Positions 18,286-28,099 are shown, counted from the first letter of the stretch. The stretch is 64,000 nt of DNA from Staphylococcus succinus (GCF_029024945.1 NZ_CP118976.1:806001-870000); one strand, 5' to 3'. The notes: a model not told the origin generated them from the letters alone. Numbers and translations are program-made.

Positions 18286-19602
18286 ATGCCTGACAAAGTA
18301 CGAACATCACCTCAATATGAGTCGTTCCACGAATTGTACAAAAATTACACTACAAAAGATCTCACTCAAAAAGCAAAATCTCTTAAATTAATAAATTATA
18401 GTAAACTTAATAAAAAAGAACTCGTTCTTGCTATTATGGAAGCGCAAATGGAAAAAGACGGTAATTATTATATGGAAGGTATCTTAGATGATATCCAACA
18501 AGATGGTTATGGTTTCCTAAGAACAGTCAATTATTCTAAAGGTGAAAAAGATATTTATATATCTGCCAGTCAAATCCGACGTTTTGAAATTAAACGTGGT
18601 GATAAAGTTACTGGTAAAGTAAGAAAGCCTAAAGATAATGAAAAATATTATGGTTTATTACAAGTTGATTTTGTAAATGATGAGAATGCAGAAGAAGTAA
18701 AAAAGCGTCCTCACTTCCAAGCGTTAACACCATTATATCCAGAAGAACGTATCATGTTAGAAACAACACAACAAAATTATTCAACTCGGATTATGGATCT
18801 AATAACGCCGATAGGTTTAGGTCAACGTGGTCTGATTGTTGCACCACCAAAAGCAGGTAAAACTTCTTTATTAAAAGAAATTGCCAACGCGATTGCTATC
18901 AATAAACCAGATGCAGAATTATTTGTATTACTCGTTGGAGAACGTCCAGAGGAAGTTACAGATATAGAACGTTCAGTAGAATCAGCAGAAGTTGTACATT
19001 CTACGTTTGATGAACCACCACAACACCATGTCAAAGTGGCGGAATTACTATTGGAGCGTGCAAAGAGACTTGTTGAAGTCGGGAAAGATGTCATTATCTT
19101 AATGGATTCTATTACAAGATTGGCGCGTGCGTATAATTTAGTGATACCACCAAGTGGCCGTACTTTATCTGGTGGATTGGATCCAGCGTCATTACACAAG
19201 CCTAAAGCGTTCTTTGGCGCTGCAAGAAATATTGAAGCAGGTGGCAGTATGACGATATTAGCAACTGCCTTAGTAGATACAGGTTCTCGTATGGATGACA
19301 TGATATACGAAGAGTTTAAAGGTACAGGTAATATGGAATTACACTTAGACCGTAAATTAGCGGAACGACGTGTATTTCCAGCCATTGATATTGGTCGTAG
19401 TTCTACAAGGAAAGAAGAATTATTGATTTCTCCTAAAGAATTAGAATCATTATGGCAATTACGTAATATGTTTACAGATTCGCTTGACTTCACAGAAAGA
19501 TTTGTACGTAAATTGAAACGTACAGATAACAATAAAGAATTTTTTGAACAATTACAAAAAGCTGCTAAAGAAAGCACTAAGACAGGAAAACCAATTATTT
19601 AA
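18286..19602 (+). CDS. rho: Transcription termination factor Rho
   Basis: Hexameric RNA-dependent ATPase/translocase. N-terminal Rho helix-bundle domain (about 15-55, ELTQKAKSLKL...KKELVLAIMEAQ), cold-shock-like RNA-binding domain (60-130, GYGFLR), Walker A APPKAGKT (186-193), Walker B VIILMDSITRLARA, and Q/R loop regions following. 438 residues, as in S. aureus; no insertion domain. Start ATG 18286 with a GGGTG SD. Followed by the 146-base leader of rpmE2. Confidence 0.96.
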   Translation: MPDKVRTSPQYESFHELYKNYTTKDLTQKAKSLKLINYSKLNKKELVLAIMEAQMEKDGNYYMEGILDDIQQDGYGFLRTVNYSKGEKDIYISASQIRRFEIKRGDKVTGKVRKPKDNEKYYGLLQVDFVNDENAEEVKKRPHFQALTPLYPEERIMLETTQQNYSTRIMDLITPIGLGQRGLIVAPPKAGKTSLLKEIANAIAINKPDAELFVLLVGERPEEVTDIERSVESAEVVHSTFDEPPQHHVKVAELLLERAKRLVEVGKDVIILMDSITRLARAYNLVIPPSGRTLSGGLDPASLHKPKAFFGAARNIEAGGSMTILATALVDTGSRMDDMIYEEFKGTGNMELHLDRKLAERRVFPAIDIGRSSTRKEELLISPKELESLWQLRNMFTDSLDFTERFVRKLKRTDNNKEFFEQLQKAAKESTKTGKPII

Positions 19603-19748
19603 AGTTTAAATAACCGAGTCCATAATAACTTAATATCGGATAAAGGGTTGCGTTTTATAATTAAAGCAATTATAATTATCAAGTATTGGGTAAAAAACTC
19701 ACAAATAAACTCTGTTCCAGATGGTTCAGGGCAAAGGAGCTGAAAACA

Positions 19749-20006
19749 ATGAGACAAAATATTCATCCTGAATACCACACTGTTATATTTTACGATACAA
19801 CAACGGATTTTAAATTCCTAAGTGGTTCAACTAAATCTTCATCTGAAACAATGGAATGGGAAGATGGCAACGAATACCCAGTTATTCGTTTAGACATTTC
19901 ATCTGACTCACATCCATTTTACACAGGACGCCAAAAATTCGCTGCTGCGGATGGTCGTGTGGAACGTTTCAACAAAAAATTTGGTTACAAATCAAGCAAC
20001 GAATAA
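19749..20006 (+). CDS. rpmE2: Ribosomal protein L31, type B
   Basis: Zinc-independent form of the 50S protein L31. The 85-residue product, MRQNIHPEYHTVIFYDTTT..., has no cysteine, whereas the zinc-binding type A form has CxxC; this is the form used under zinc limitation in bacteria carrying both. The frame is open from 19686, but ATG 19749 has an AAAGGAG SD (19733-19739). The 146-base rho-rpmE2 spacer could hold an autoregulatory ribosomal-protein leader, but I could not resolve a structure. Confidence 0.93.
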   Translation: MRQNIHPEYHTVIFYDTTTDFKFLSGSTKSSSETMEWEDGNEYPVIRLDISSDSHPFYTGRQKFAAADGRVERFNKKFGYKSSNE

Positions 20007-20014
20007 TTGTTGCG

Positions 20015-20049
20015 AAAAAGCATTCTCATATAATGAGAGTGCTTTTTTT
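20015..20049 (+). terminator. rpmE2 terminator
   Basis: Stem AAAAAGCATTCTCAT/ATGAGAGTGCTTTTT with a tri-base loop and one wobble, ending in T7. Confidence 0.88.
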
Positions 20050-20212
20050 GTATTATCACGTATTTGATAGTGTGAAATACGATGAAATTAAGAACGGGTT
20101 TCAACCGTTCTGATACATAAAATAACAAAATATCTTAGAAAAATAGCATATTTCATTTCATAAAATATGATATAATGAATCGATTATGTTTTGAAAAAAG
20201 GTGGAACGCATG

Positions 20213-20812
20213 ATGTATGAAACTTATCATTCCGGATGGATTGAATGTATTACTGGAAGTATGTTTAGTGGTAAATCTGAAGAATTAATTCGTCGATTAA
20301 GAAGAGGCCTTTATGCTAAGCAAAAAGTAGTTGTATTTAAACCGGCTATAGATGACCGCTATCATAAAGATAAGATTGTTTCTCACAATGGTAATGCTAT
20401 TGAAGCAATCAATATTTCAACAGCAGCCGAGATACTAAAACACGATTTGACAGAAGTTGATGTCATAGGTATAGATGAAGTGCAATTTTTTGAAGAAGGC
20501 GTAGTAAAAATTGTTGAACAATTAGCTGCAAAAGGTCATAGAGTCATTACAGCAGGATTAGATATGGACTTTAGAGGTCAACCCTTTGAACCAATCCCTA
20601 AACTATTGGCTGTGAGTGAAGCAGTTACGAAACTGCAAGCAGTTTGTGCTGTTTGTGGTGCTTCTTCAAGTCGCACACAAAGATTAATTGATGGAAACCC
20701 AGCAAAAATAGATGATCCAGTTATATTAGTTGGAGCAAATGAAAGTTATGAACCGAGATGTAGGGCCCATCACATCGTTGCACCAAGTGATCATATGAAG
20801 GAGGAAATGTAG
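20213..20812 (+). CDS. tdk: Thymidine kinase
   Basis: Type II (TK1-like) thymidine salvage kinase. P-loop GSMFSGKSEEL near residue 12, IDEVQFF Walker B, the lasso DMDFRGQPFEP, and the zinc site CAVCGA with a later CRAHH cysteine. Starting at the second of two adjacent ATGs (20213) gives MYETYHSGW and 199 residues, the family standard, with AAAGGTGG 9 bases upstream. The frame can also start at GTG 20201 or ATG 20210. The TAG stop shares its last base with the GTG start of prfA. Confidence 0.94.
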   Translation: MYETYHSGWIECITGSMFSGKSEELIRRLRRGLYAKQKVVVFKPAIDDRYHKDKIVSHNGNAIEAINISTAAEILKHDLTEVDVIGIDEVQFFEEGVVKIVEQLAAKGHRVITAGLDMDFRGQPFEPIPKLLAVSEAVTKLQAVCAVCGASSSRTQRLIDGNPAKIDDPVILVGANESYEPRCRAHHIVAPSDHMKEEM

Positions 20813-21888
20813 TGTTTGATCAATTAGATATTGTAGAAGAAAGATACGAACAATTAAATGAATTATTGAGTGATCCAGAAGTTGTAAACGATCCTAATAA
20901 CTTACGTAAATATTCAAAAGAACAAGCAGATTTACAAAAAACTGTTGAGGTTTATCGTGAATATAAACAAGTAAAAGAAGACGTTGCAGATGTAGAAGAA
21001 ATGTTAAAAGAAACAAAAGACAAAGAAGAAATCGAAATGTTAAAAGAAGAGAGTCAATCTCTAAACAGCAGAATACCTGAACTTGAAGAATCACTTAAAT
21101 TATTATTGATTCCTAAAGACCCAAATGACGATAAAAACGTAATTGTTGAAATTCGTGCTGCTGCTGGTGGAGACGAAGCAGCAATTTTTGCGGGTGACTT
21201 ATATAGAATGTATTCTAAGTATGCTGAAATTCAAAATTATAAAACTGAAATTGTTGAAGCAGCTGAAAGTGACCATGGTGGTTATAAAGAAATCAGTTTC
21301 TCAGTTTCAGGTACAGGTGCATTTAGTAAATTAAAATATGAAAATGGTGCGCATCGTGTACAACGTGTTCCAGAGACAGAATCAGGTGGACGTATCCATA
21401 CTTCAACTGCAACGGTGGCAGTATTACCAGAAGTAGAAGATGTTGAAATAGAAGTTCGCAACGAAGATATTAAAATCGATACGTACCGTTCTAGTGGTGC
21501 GGGTGGTCAACATGTCAATACTACAGATTCAGCTGTGCGTATTACACATATTCCAACAGGCATCATTGCAACCTCTTCAGAAAAATCTCAAATACAAAAC
21601 CGTGAAAAAGCGATGAAAGTATTAAAAGCGCGCTTATTTGATATGAAATTACAAGAAGAGCAACAAAAATATGCTGCTCAACGTAAATCAGCTGTTGGTT
21701 CAGGTGATCGTTCAGAACGTATTAGAACATACAATTATCCTCAAAGTCGTGTGACTGACCACCGCATTGGTTTAACACTGCAAAAGTTAGATCAAATTAT
21801 GGAAGGGAAATTGGACGAAGTTATAGATGCATTAACAGTAGCAGAACAAACTGACAAATTGAAAGAGCTTAATAATGGTGAATTATAA
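20812..21888 (+). CDS. prfA: Peptide chain release factor 1
   Basis: Recognises UAA and UAG and triggers peptide release. The GGQ motif is at 231-233 (SSGAGGQHVN), whose Gln is methylated by PrmC, and the codon-reading P-x-T motif is P187-E188-T189. 358 residues. It starts with GTG at 20812, one base overlapping the tdk stop, with AAGGAGG upstream inside tdk. Its end overlaps prmC, its own modifying enzyme, by 14 bases. Confidence 0.97.
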   Translation: MFDQLDIVEERYEQLNELLSDPEVVNDPNNLRKYSKEQADLQKTVEVYREYKQVKEDVADVEEMLKETKDKEEIEMLKEESQSLNSRIPELEESLKLLLIPKDPNDDKNVIVEIRAAAGGDEAAIFAGDLYRMYSKYAEIQNYKTEIVEAAESDHGGYKEISFSVSGTGAFSKLKYENGAHRVQRVPETESGGRIHTSTATVAVLPEVEDVEIEVRNEDIKIDTYRSSGAGGQHVNTTDSAVRITHIPTGIIATSSEKSQIQNREKAMKVLKARLFDMKLQEEQQKYAAQRKSAVGSGDRSERIRTYNYPQSRVTDHRIGLTLQKLDQIMEGKLDEVIDALTVAEQTDKLKELNNGEL

Positions 21889-22711
21889 AGCTGTGCTTGA
21901 TGAAGCAAAAGCCAAGTGTGTTGAGATAGGTTTTGAACCTAGTCGTGCCGAGTGGTTAATGTTAGATTTGTTTCGTTGGAGTAAATCAGACTTTATCACG
22001 CATCTTAATGATGATGTTCCCAATGAACATTTGTTGCTTTTTAATACCGCTAAAGAACGAATGTTAACGGGAGAACCTATTCAATATATTGTAGGATTCC
22101 AATCGTTTTACGGAGAAACCTTTAAAGTGAGTCAACATTGTTTGATACCACGACCAGAAACTGAAGAAGTTATGCTTCATTTCTTTAAACAATTAAATCA
22201 TGGTGATTGCGTGGTTGATATAGGAACTGGGAGTGGCAATATTCCGGTCACGCTAAAAATGATGGATGAAACATTAGAAGTGTATGCCACGGATCTATAT
22301 AGTGAACCATTGATGATTGCAAAAGAAAATGCACAATTACATCAGGTAGATGTCCAATTTCTACAAGGTGATACATTGGAACCATTAATCACTCAAGGTA
22401 TAAAAGTGAATGGGCTTATTTCCAATCCTCCTTATATAGACGATGATGAGGCAACGCTCATGGATGACACTGTTTTAAAATATGAACCGCATAATGCGCT
22501 TTTTGCAGAGGATAAAGGGTATAAAATATACGAAAAGATATTGGAGCAGTTACCAGAAATATTATTACCTCAAGCTAAAGTAGTATTTGAAATCGGGTTT
22601 AAACAAGGTCCAACGTTAAAACAAAAAATTAATGCTAAATATCCGTTATTAGATGTTCATATTATAAAAGACATTAATGGAAATGATAGAATCATTTCCT
22701 TTGAGTGGTGA
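21875..22711 (+). CDS. prmC: Release factor glutamine methyltransferase
   Basis: SAM-dependent N5-methylation of the GGQ glutamine of release factors. The N-terminal helical domain (1 to about 85) is followed by the SAM site DIGTGSGNI (115-123) and catalytic NPPY (184-187). 278 residues. ATG 21875 lies within the end of prfA, so translation is coupled. Gene order tdk-prfA-prmC-tsaC is conserved in Firmicutes. Confidence 0.95.
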   Translation: MVNYKAVLDEAKAKCVEIGFEPSRAEWLMLDLFRWSKSDFITHLNDDVPNEHLLLFNTAKERMLTGEPIQYIVGFQSFYGETFKVSQHCLIPRPETEEVMLHFFKQLNHGDCVVDIGTGSGNIPVTLKMMDETLEVYATDLYSEPLMIAKENAQLHQVDVQFLQGDTLEPLITQGIKVNGLISNPPYIDDDEATLMDDTVLKYEPHNALFAEDKGYKIYEKILEQLPEILLPQAKVVFEIGFKQGPTLKQKINAKYPLLDVHIIKDINGNDRIISFEW

Positions 22712-22713
22712 TA

Positions 22714-22766
22714 GGAAGTTATGTACTAGACATGATTAGTCATGTAAGTGCATAACTTCTTATTTT
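22714..22766 (+). terminator. Hairpin between prmC and tsaC, weak terminator or processing site
   Basis: Long stem: outer GAAGTTATG/CATAACTTC and inner ACATGA/TCATGT around TTAG, followed by an interrupted T-rich tract. It could attenuate read-through or stabilise the mRNA. Confidence 0.55.
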
Positions 22767-22804
22767 GTTTTAAAATTAATAATGTAATGAAAGGATGTGT
22801 TTGG

Positions 22805-23851
22805 ATGGAAACGAAGATATGGGATGTACGTGATTATAAAAATCAACTGAGCGATTATCCTTATATTAATGAAATAAAAGATATATTTGAACAAGGTGGA
22901 TTAATTGCCTTGCCTACAGAGACAGTATATGGATTAGGCGCCGATGCTAGAAATGATGAAGCGGTTAAAAAGATTTTTGAGGCAAAAGGAAGACCGTCAG
23001 ATAACCCATTGATTGTACACATATATGATATAAATGATTTAAAAGCCTTTACTACTGGGTTAACAGAGGATATCAAATTATTGATGAAACATTTTTGGCC
23101 AGGGCCAATTTCCTTTATCTTACCTTTGAAAGAAGGGTACTTATGTAAACGTGTAAGTGGAGGTCTTGCATCGATAGCAGTGAGAATGCCAAGCCATCCA
23201 ATTGGAAGAGAAATATTAAGATATGTAGATATGCCAATAGCTGCACCTAGTGCAAATTTAAGTGGTAGACCCTCACCGACAACTTTTGATCACGTGTTTA
23301 ATGATTTAGCTGGACGTATAGATGGCATTATTCATGGTGATCAAAGTGAAGAAGGGTTAGAAAGTACCGTATTAGACTGTACACAATTTCCATTTAGGAT
23401 AGCTAGACCTGGTTCAATTACAAAGACAATGATTGAAAGTATTATCCCAAATAGTATTGCTACAGAAACAACTTTAAATATAGAACAACCTATAGCCCCG
23501 GGTATGAAATATAAGCATTATGCCCCGGATACGCCGATACAGATTGTTGAAGAATTAAATGGTGACACTCCTATCTCAAATAAAGACTGGAGTCATACTG
23601 CTTTTATTTTGCCTAAAAGTAAACGAAATATTGTACCTAAAACAGCTATTTTCATACCTTTATGTGAAACTGAGGATGATATTAAAGGTGCTAATCATAA
23701 CCTATATCCTATATTGCATCAAATCGATGAAGAAACGACAATTGAAAATGCATATATTTATGGTTTTCAAATCAACGATAGTACAACAGCAATTATGAAT
23801 AGAATGATGAAAGCTACAAATCAATCAATCATAAAAGGAGAGCAGCTATGA
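22805..23851 (+). CDS. tsaC: L-threonylcarbamoyladenylate synthase (Sua5/YwlC type)
   Basis: Makes threonylcarbamoyl-AMP from threonine, bicarbonate and ATP for t6A37 tRNA modification. The YrdC domain (about 20-210) shows LPTETVYGLGADA, KGRPSDNPLIVHI and APSANLSGRPSPTT. A linker and the Sua5 C-terminal domain (about 230-348) make this the long form. 348 residues from ATG 22805, chosen because AAGGA (22791-22795) fits; in-frame upstream starts at 22748 and 22787 are poor. ATGA overlap with the next gene. Confidence 0.92.
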   Translation: METKIWDVRDYKNQLSDYPYINEIKDIFEQGGLIALPTETVYGLGADARNDEAVKKIFEAKGRPSDNPLIVHIYDINDLKAFTTGLTEDIKLLMKHFWPGPISFILPLKEGYLCKRVSGGLASIAVRMPSHPIGREILRYVDMPIAAPSANLSGRPSPTTFDHVFNDLAGRIDGIIHGDQSEEGLESTVLDCTQFPFRIARPGSITKTMIESIIPNSIATETTLNIEQPIAPGMKYKHYAPDTPIQIVEELNGDTPISNKDWSHTAFILPKSKRNIVPKTAIFIPLCETEDDIKGANHNLYPILHQIDEETTIENAYIYGFQINDSTTAIMNRMMKATNQSIIKGEQL

Positions 23852-24270
23852 GAATAATTTTTGTTTGTACAGGTAATACTTGTAGAAGTCCTATGGCAGA
23901 AAGTATAGCTAAAGCTAAAATGCCATCAATCACAATTGAATCACGTGGTATTTTTGCAATAGAGGGAGCATCGACTTCACAACACACATTGAATATATTA
24001 AATGAAAACAAGTTGCCTAACCCATCTCATGCAAAGGTATTTAACGAAACAGATTTGAATGCCGATTTAATATTGACGATGTCGCGAGCACATAAAGCAG
24101 CAATTCAACAAAATTATGTTGATACTGAAAAAGTGTTTACTTTAAATGAATACGTTCAGCAAAATGGAGAAGTCTTTGACCCATATGGCGGGAATGAAGC
24201 AGACTACCTTAAAATTTATGACGAATTGACTATACTGATAGAACGTTTAAAAAATAAAATATTAAAGTAA
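23848..24270 (+). CDS. ptpB: Low-molecular-weight phosphatase, probable protein-arginine phosphatase
   Basis: LMW-PTP family: P-loop CTGNTCRSP with nucleophile C7 and R13, and the general acid in DPYGGN (near residue 117). Residue T11 in the loop is the feature that, in B. subtilis YwlE, steers the enzyme to phospho-arginine rather than phospho-tyrosine; S. aureus PtpB was reported to act likewise. It may therefore oppose the McsB arginine kinase. 140 residues. Starts inside the tsaC stop (ATGA). Confidence 0.87.
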   Translation: MRIIFVCTGNTCRSPMAESIAKAKMPSITIESRGIFAIEGASTSQHTLNILNENKLPNPSHAKVFNETDLNADLILTMSRAHKAAIQQNYVDTEKVFTLNEYVQQNGEVFDPYGGNEADYLKIYDELTILIERLKNKILK

Positions 24271-24417
24271 TAAATTTGTGAAATTGGTATAAGTGAGTAA
24301 CTAAATACGTTATAATAATGACGTGTAGCAAATTTGCTATCGGTTATTTTTTGTATGTTTCATCACATCTAGGTATATATATACTTTTAAAATCAATGTT
24401 TTAAATGGGGTGGGAGA

Positions 24418-24942
24418 ATGGAAGATTTGAAGTTATTGCTAAATGAGTTAAAGTCAAAATCATTCTTTAAAGCTAATGAATTATGCGTAATTGGTTGTTC
24501 TACTTCAGAAGTTATTGGTCAACGTATAGGCAGTGTTGGATCAATGGAAGTAGCACAAGAAATTTTTGAAGCACTTAAAGAAGTTGAACATGAAACAGGT
24601 ACATCTTTTGTGTTTCAAGGCTGCGAACATATTAATAGAGCAATAACCATTGAAAGGTCTAATTTCAACCCACTTACGATGGAAGAAGTGACAGTAATAC
24701 CTGATGTTCATGCAGGTGGTAGCTTATCAACATATGCCTATCGTCATATGCAAGATCCAATCGTAGTTGAACACATATCAGTTCCAAGAGGTATTGATAT
24801 AGGTCAAACTTTAATTGGGATGCATATACAGCATGTAGCGATTCCAGAACGTACAAGTGTTAAGCAAATTGGTGAAGCAATTGTAACAATCGCTTCTTCA
24901 AGACCTAAGAAAATTGGTGGCGAAAGAGCAAAATATATCTAA
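24418..24942 (+). CDS. TIGR01440/UPF0340 family protein (YwlG-like)
   Basis: A 174-residue conserved Firmicutes protein of unknown function. Visible conserved stretches are CVIGCSTSEVIGQRIGSVGS, FQGCEHINRA, PDVHAGGSLSTYAY and IDIGQTLIGMHI. It has no signal peptide or membrane segment. The neighbourhood between the arginine phosphatase and glyA is the same as in Bacillus (ywlE-ywlF/G-glyA), which supports the identification. ATG 24418 follows GGGTGGGAG. Confidence 0.82.
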   Translation: MEDLKLLLNELKSKSFFKANELCVIGCSTSEVIGQRIGSVGSMEVAQEIFEALKEVEHETGTSFVFQGCEHINRAITIERSNFNPLTMEEVTVIPDVHAGGSLSTYAYRHMQDPIVVEHISVPRGIDIGQTLIGMHIQHVAIPERTSVKQIGEAIVTIASSRPKKIGGERAKYI

Positions 24943-24965
24943 TACAGAAACGAGGAAATTACCCA

Positions 24966-26204
24966 ATGTCATTTATTCAAGAGCAAGATAAAGAAATATA
25001 TGAAGTGATTCAAAATGAATTCAACCGTCAAAACAACAATATCGAGCTTATTGCTTCAGAAAACTTTGTTTCAGAAGCAGTTATGGAAGCGCAAGGTTCA
25101 GTATTAACAAACAAATATGCTGAAGGTTATCCAAACAGAAGATACTATGGCGGTTGTGAATATGTGGATGTATCTGAAACTTTAGCAATCGAACGTGCCA
25201 AAAAATTATTTGGTGCTGAACATGTCAATGTCCAACCACACTCTGGTTCTCAGGCAAATATGGCTGTTTATCTCGTAGCATTAGAACACGGTGATACTGT
25301 ATTAGGAATGAACTTAAGTCATGGAGGCCACTTAACACACGGTGCCCCTGTAAACTTTAGTGGCCAATTCTACAATTTTGTTGAGTATGGTGTAGACAAA
25401 GAAAATGAACAAATCGATTATGATGAAGTATTAAAAGTTGCTAAAGAAAGTCAACCTAAATTAATTGTCGCAGGTGCTTCAGCTTACTCTAGAACTATTG
25501 ATTTCAAAAAATTCAGAGAAATTGCAGATGAAGTAGGCGCAAAATTAATGGTAGATATGGCACACATCGCTGGTTTAGTTGCTGTTGGTTTACATCCAAA
25601 TCCTGTAGAATACGCAGACTTTGTAACTACAACTACACATAAAACATTACGCGGACCTCGTGGTGGAATGATTTTATGTAAAGAAGAATACAAAAAACAA
25701 ATTGATAAAACAATTTTCCCTGGTATTCAAGGCGGACCTTTAGAGCATGTTATCGCTGCTAAAGCAGTAGCATTTGGTGAAGCGCTACAAGATGACTTTA
25801 AAGTATACCAACAACAAGTAGTTAAAAATGCTAAAACGCTAGCTGAAACACTTATAAGTGAAGGTTTCAAAGTTGTATCAGGCGGTACCGATAATCATTT
25901 AGTTGCTTTAAACGTTAAAGATTCTGTTGGCATTACAGGTAAAGCAGCTGAAGAAGCATTAGACGCTATCGGCATTACATGTAATAAAAATACAATTCCT
26001 TTTGACCAAGAAAAACCATTCGTAACAAGTGGTGTTCGTTTAGGTACACCTGCTGCAACAACACGTGGATTTGATGAAGCTGCTTTTGAAGAAGTTGCAA
26101 AAATAATCAGCTTAGTATTAAAAAATCCTGAGGATGAAAAAGCATTAGAAGAAGGAAAAGAAAGAGTTAAAGCTCTAACTACAAAACATCCTTTATATAA
26201 TTAA
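24966..26204 (+). CDS. glyA: Serine hydroxymethyltransferase
   Basis: PLP enzyme converting serine and tetrahydrofolate to glycine and 5,10-methylene-THF, the main one-carbon source. PLP lysine K226 lies in TTTTHKTLRGPRGG; IELIASENF and HSGSQANM are the usual cofactor and substrate motifs. 412 residues. It is 23 bases after the YwlG-like gene and 18 before upp, likely one transcript; one-carbon and uracil salvage both feed thymidylate. Confidence 0.97.
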   Translation: MSFIQEQDKEIYEVIQNEFNRQNNNIELIASENFVSEAVMEAQGSVLTNKYAEGYPNRRYYGGCEYVDVSETLAIERAKKLFGAEHVNVQPHSGSQANMAVYLVALEHGDTVLGMNLSHGGHLTHGAPVNFSGQFYNFVEYGVDKENEQIDYDEVLKVAKESQPKLIVAGASAYSRTIDFKKFREIADEVGAKLMVDMAHIAGLVAVGLHPNPVEYADFVTTTTHKTLRGPRGGMILCKEEYKKQIDKTIFPGIQGGPLEHVIAAKAVAFGEALQDDFKVYQQQVVKNAKTLAETLISEGFKVVSGGTDNHLVALNVKDSVGITGKAAEEALDAIGITCNKNTIPFDQEKPFVTSGVRLGTPAATTRGFDEAAFEEVAKIISLVLKNPEDEKALEEGKERVKALTTKHPLYN

Positions 26205-26222
26205 AATTGGAGGAAGTAAATT

Positions 26223-26852
26223 ATGGGCAAAGTACATGTTTTTGATCACCCGCTAATTCAACACAAATTAAGTTATATTCGTGATGTACATACTGGGACA
26301 AAAGAATTCAGAGAGTTAGTAGATGAAGTGGGTATGCTTATGGCATACGAAGTAACGAGAGATTTAGAATTACAAGACGTTGAAGTTGAAACACCTGTGA
26401 CTAAAATGATAGCTAAACGTTTAACTGGTAAAAAATTAGCGTTTGTACCGATTCTTAGAGCAGGTTTAGGTATGACACAAGGCATACTTAATTTAGTACC
26501 GGCAGCTAGAATTGGTCACGTTGGTTTATATAGAGATCCAGAAACACTTGAAGCGGTAGAATATTTTGTGAAATTACCACAAGATATTGAAGAAAGAGAA
26601 ATCGTAGTCGTGGACCCTATGTTAGCAACAGGTGCATCAGCTATTGAAGCTATTAATTCTTTGAAGAAACGTGGCGCGAAAAACATTCGTTTTATGTGCT
26701 TAATCGCAGCGCCTGAAGGTGTAGAAAAACTACAAGAAGCACATGAAGATGTCGATATTTTCATCGCAGCATTAGATGAAAAATTAGATGATCATGCTTA
26801 TATTACACCAGGGCTAGGTGATGCAGGAGACCGTTTATTCGGAACAAAATAG
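26223..26852 (+). CDS. upp: Uracil phosphoribosyltransferase
   Basis: Salvages uracil with PRPP to UMP. PRPP loop VVDPMLATGASA (129-140) and the C-terminal uracil site YITPGLGDAGDR. 209 residues. ATG 26223 follows TGGAGGAAG. Between glyA and the wall-precursor gene mnaA, as in S. aureus. Confidence 0.97.
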   Translation: MGKVHVFDHPLIQHKLSYIRDVHTGTKEFRELVDEVGMLMAYEVTRDLELQDVEVETPVTKMIAKRLTGKKLAFVPILRAGLGMTQGILNLVPAARIGHVGLYRDPETLEAVEYFVKLPQDIEEREIVVVDPMLATGASAIEAINSLKKRGAKNIRFMCLIAAPEGVEKLQEAHEDVDIFIAALDEKLDDHAYITPGLGDAGDRLFGTK

Positions 26853-26874
26853 TTTCGTCCAGGAGTGGAGTAAA

Positions 26875-28005
26875 ATGAAAAAAATAATGACTGTCTTTGG
26901 GACACGTCCTGAAGCAGTGAAAATGGCACCTCTAGTATTAGAATTGCAAAATGATGCTGAACTAGAACCTGTAGTTGTGGTTACTGCACAGCATAGAGAA
27001 ATGTTAGATTCTGTACTAACCAGCTTTCATATAGAACCAGACTATGATTTGAATATTATGAAACAAGGTCAGTCACTATCTGATATTACTTCTCGTATAT
27101 TGACAAGGATTGAGGATGTTATCAAAAAAGAACAACCGGATATGATACTTGTTCATGGTGATACTATGACAACATTCGCTGGGAGTTTAGCAGCATTATA
27201 TAATCAGATTCCTATCGGTCACGTGGAAGCGGGATTAAGAACATGGGATAAATATGCTCCATTTCCTGAAGAAATGAATAGGCAAATGGTAGGAGTAATG
27301 GCTGATTTAAACTTTGCTCCTACCAATAATGCTGCAAATAATCTGATTGCAGAAAATAAACCTTTAGAATCTATTGTTGTTACAGGTAACACTGCAATTG
27401 ATGCGATGAAGACAACAATTCATAATAATTATCAATCAGCAATTATTGAAAAACATAGAGACAAACGCATTATTTTATTAACTGCACATAGACGTGAGAA
27501 TATAGGTGAACCTATGGCTCATATCTTTAAAGCTATTAGAGATATTGTAGAATTGTATGAAGATGTTGTAGTGGTTTATCCTGTACACAAAAATCCGAAA
27601 GTTAGACAAATAGCAGACAAATATTTGTCTAACCATGCACGTATTGAACTGATAGAACCGTTAGAAGTGGTTGATTTTCATAATTTTGCTCAACAAGCTT
27701 ATCTGATATTAACAGATTCGGGTGGTGTACAAGAAGAAGCGCCGTCACTGGGGAAACCTGTTTTAGTATTGAGAGATGCTACTGAAAGGCCCGAAGGCGT
27801 GGATGCAGGCACACTGAAAATCGTTGGTACAAATGAGCAACATATATTTGAATCAACAAAACAATTGTTAGAAGATGAGACGGTATATCAATCTATGAGT
27901 GAAGCACGTAATCCTTATGGAGATGGTAAAGCATCAAAAAGAATTTGTGAAAATATAAAATACTATTTCCACTTAATTTCAGAAAAACCGGAGTCTTTCA
28001 AATAA
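26875..28005 (+). CDS. mnaA: UDP-N-acetylglucosamine 2-epimerase
   Basis: Non-hydrolysing interconversion of UDP-GlcNAc and UDP-ManNAc, supplying ManNAc for wall teichoic acid linkage and capsule. Family motifs: FGTRPEAVKMAPL (N terminus), HGDTMTTFAG, GHVEAGLRT, TAHRRENIG and TDSGGVQEEAP. 376 residues. The open frame starts at 26818 inside upp, but ATG 26875 with AGGAGTGGAG (26861-26870) gives the family start. Usually also called wecB. Confidence 0.92.
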   Translation: MKKIMTVFGTRPEAVKMAPLVLELQNDAELEPVVVVTAQHREMLDSVLTSFHIEPDYDLNIMKQGQSLSDITSRILTRIEDVIKKEQPDMILVHGDTMTTFAGSLAALYNQIPIGHVEAGLRTWDKYAPFPEEMNRQMVGVMADLNFAPTNNAANNLIAENKPLESIVVTGNTAIDAMKTTIHNNYQSAIIEKHRDKRIILLTAHRRENIGEPMAHIFKAIRDIVELYEDVVVVYPVHKNPKVRQIADKYLSNHARIELIEPLEVVDFHNFAQQAYLILTDSGGVQEEAPSLGKPVLVLRDATERPEGVDAGTLKIVGTNEQHIFESTKQLLEDETVYQSMSEARNPYGDGKASKRICENIKYYFHLISEKPESFK

Positions 28006-28070
28006 TATTGGGCTTAATGTGTCGATTTTGTGACAAGCTTGTAAAAATTTTAACTACAATTTGAATAGAA

Positions 28071-28099
28071 TTGACACGTTAACTACCCTATATTATTAT
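28071..28099 (+). promoter_or_regulatory. Promoter of the atp operon
   Basis: TTGACA (28071-28076), 17-base spacer, TATTAT (28094-28099): near-consensus housekeeping promoter about 60 bases before atpI. Confidence 0.75.

Noticed and set aside
19603..19748. Possible ribosomal-protein leader before rpmE2
   Set aside because: No convincing stem set could be drawn by eye; needs covariance search with the L31 leader model.
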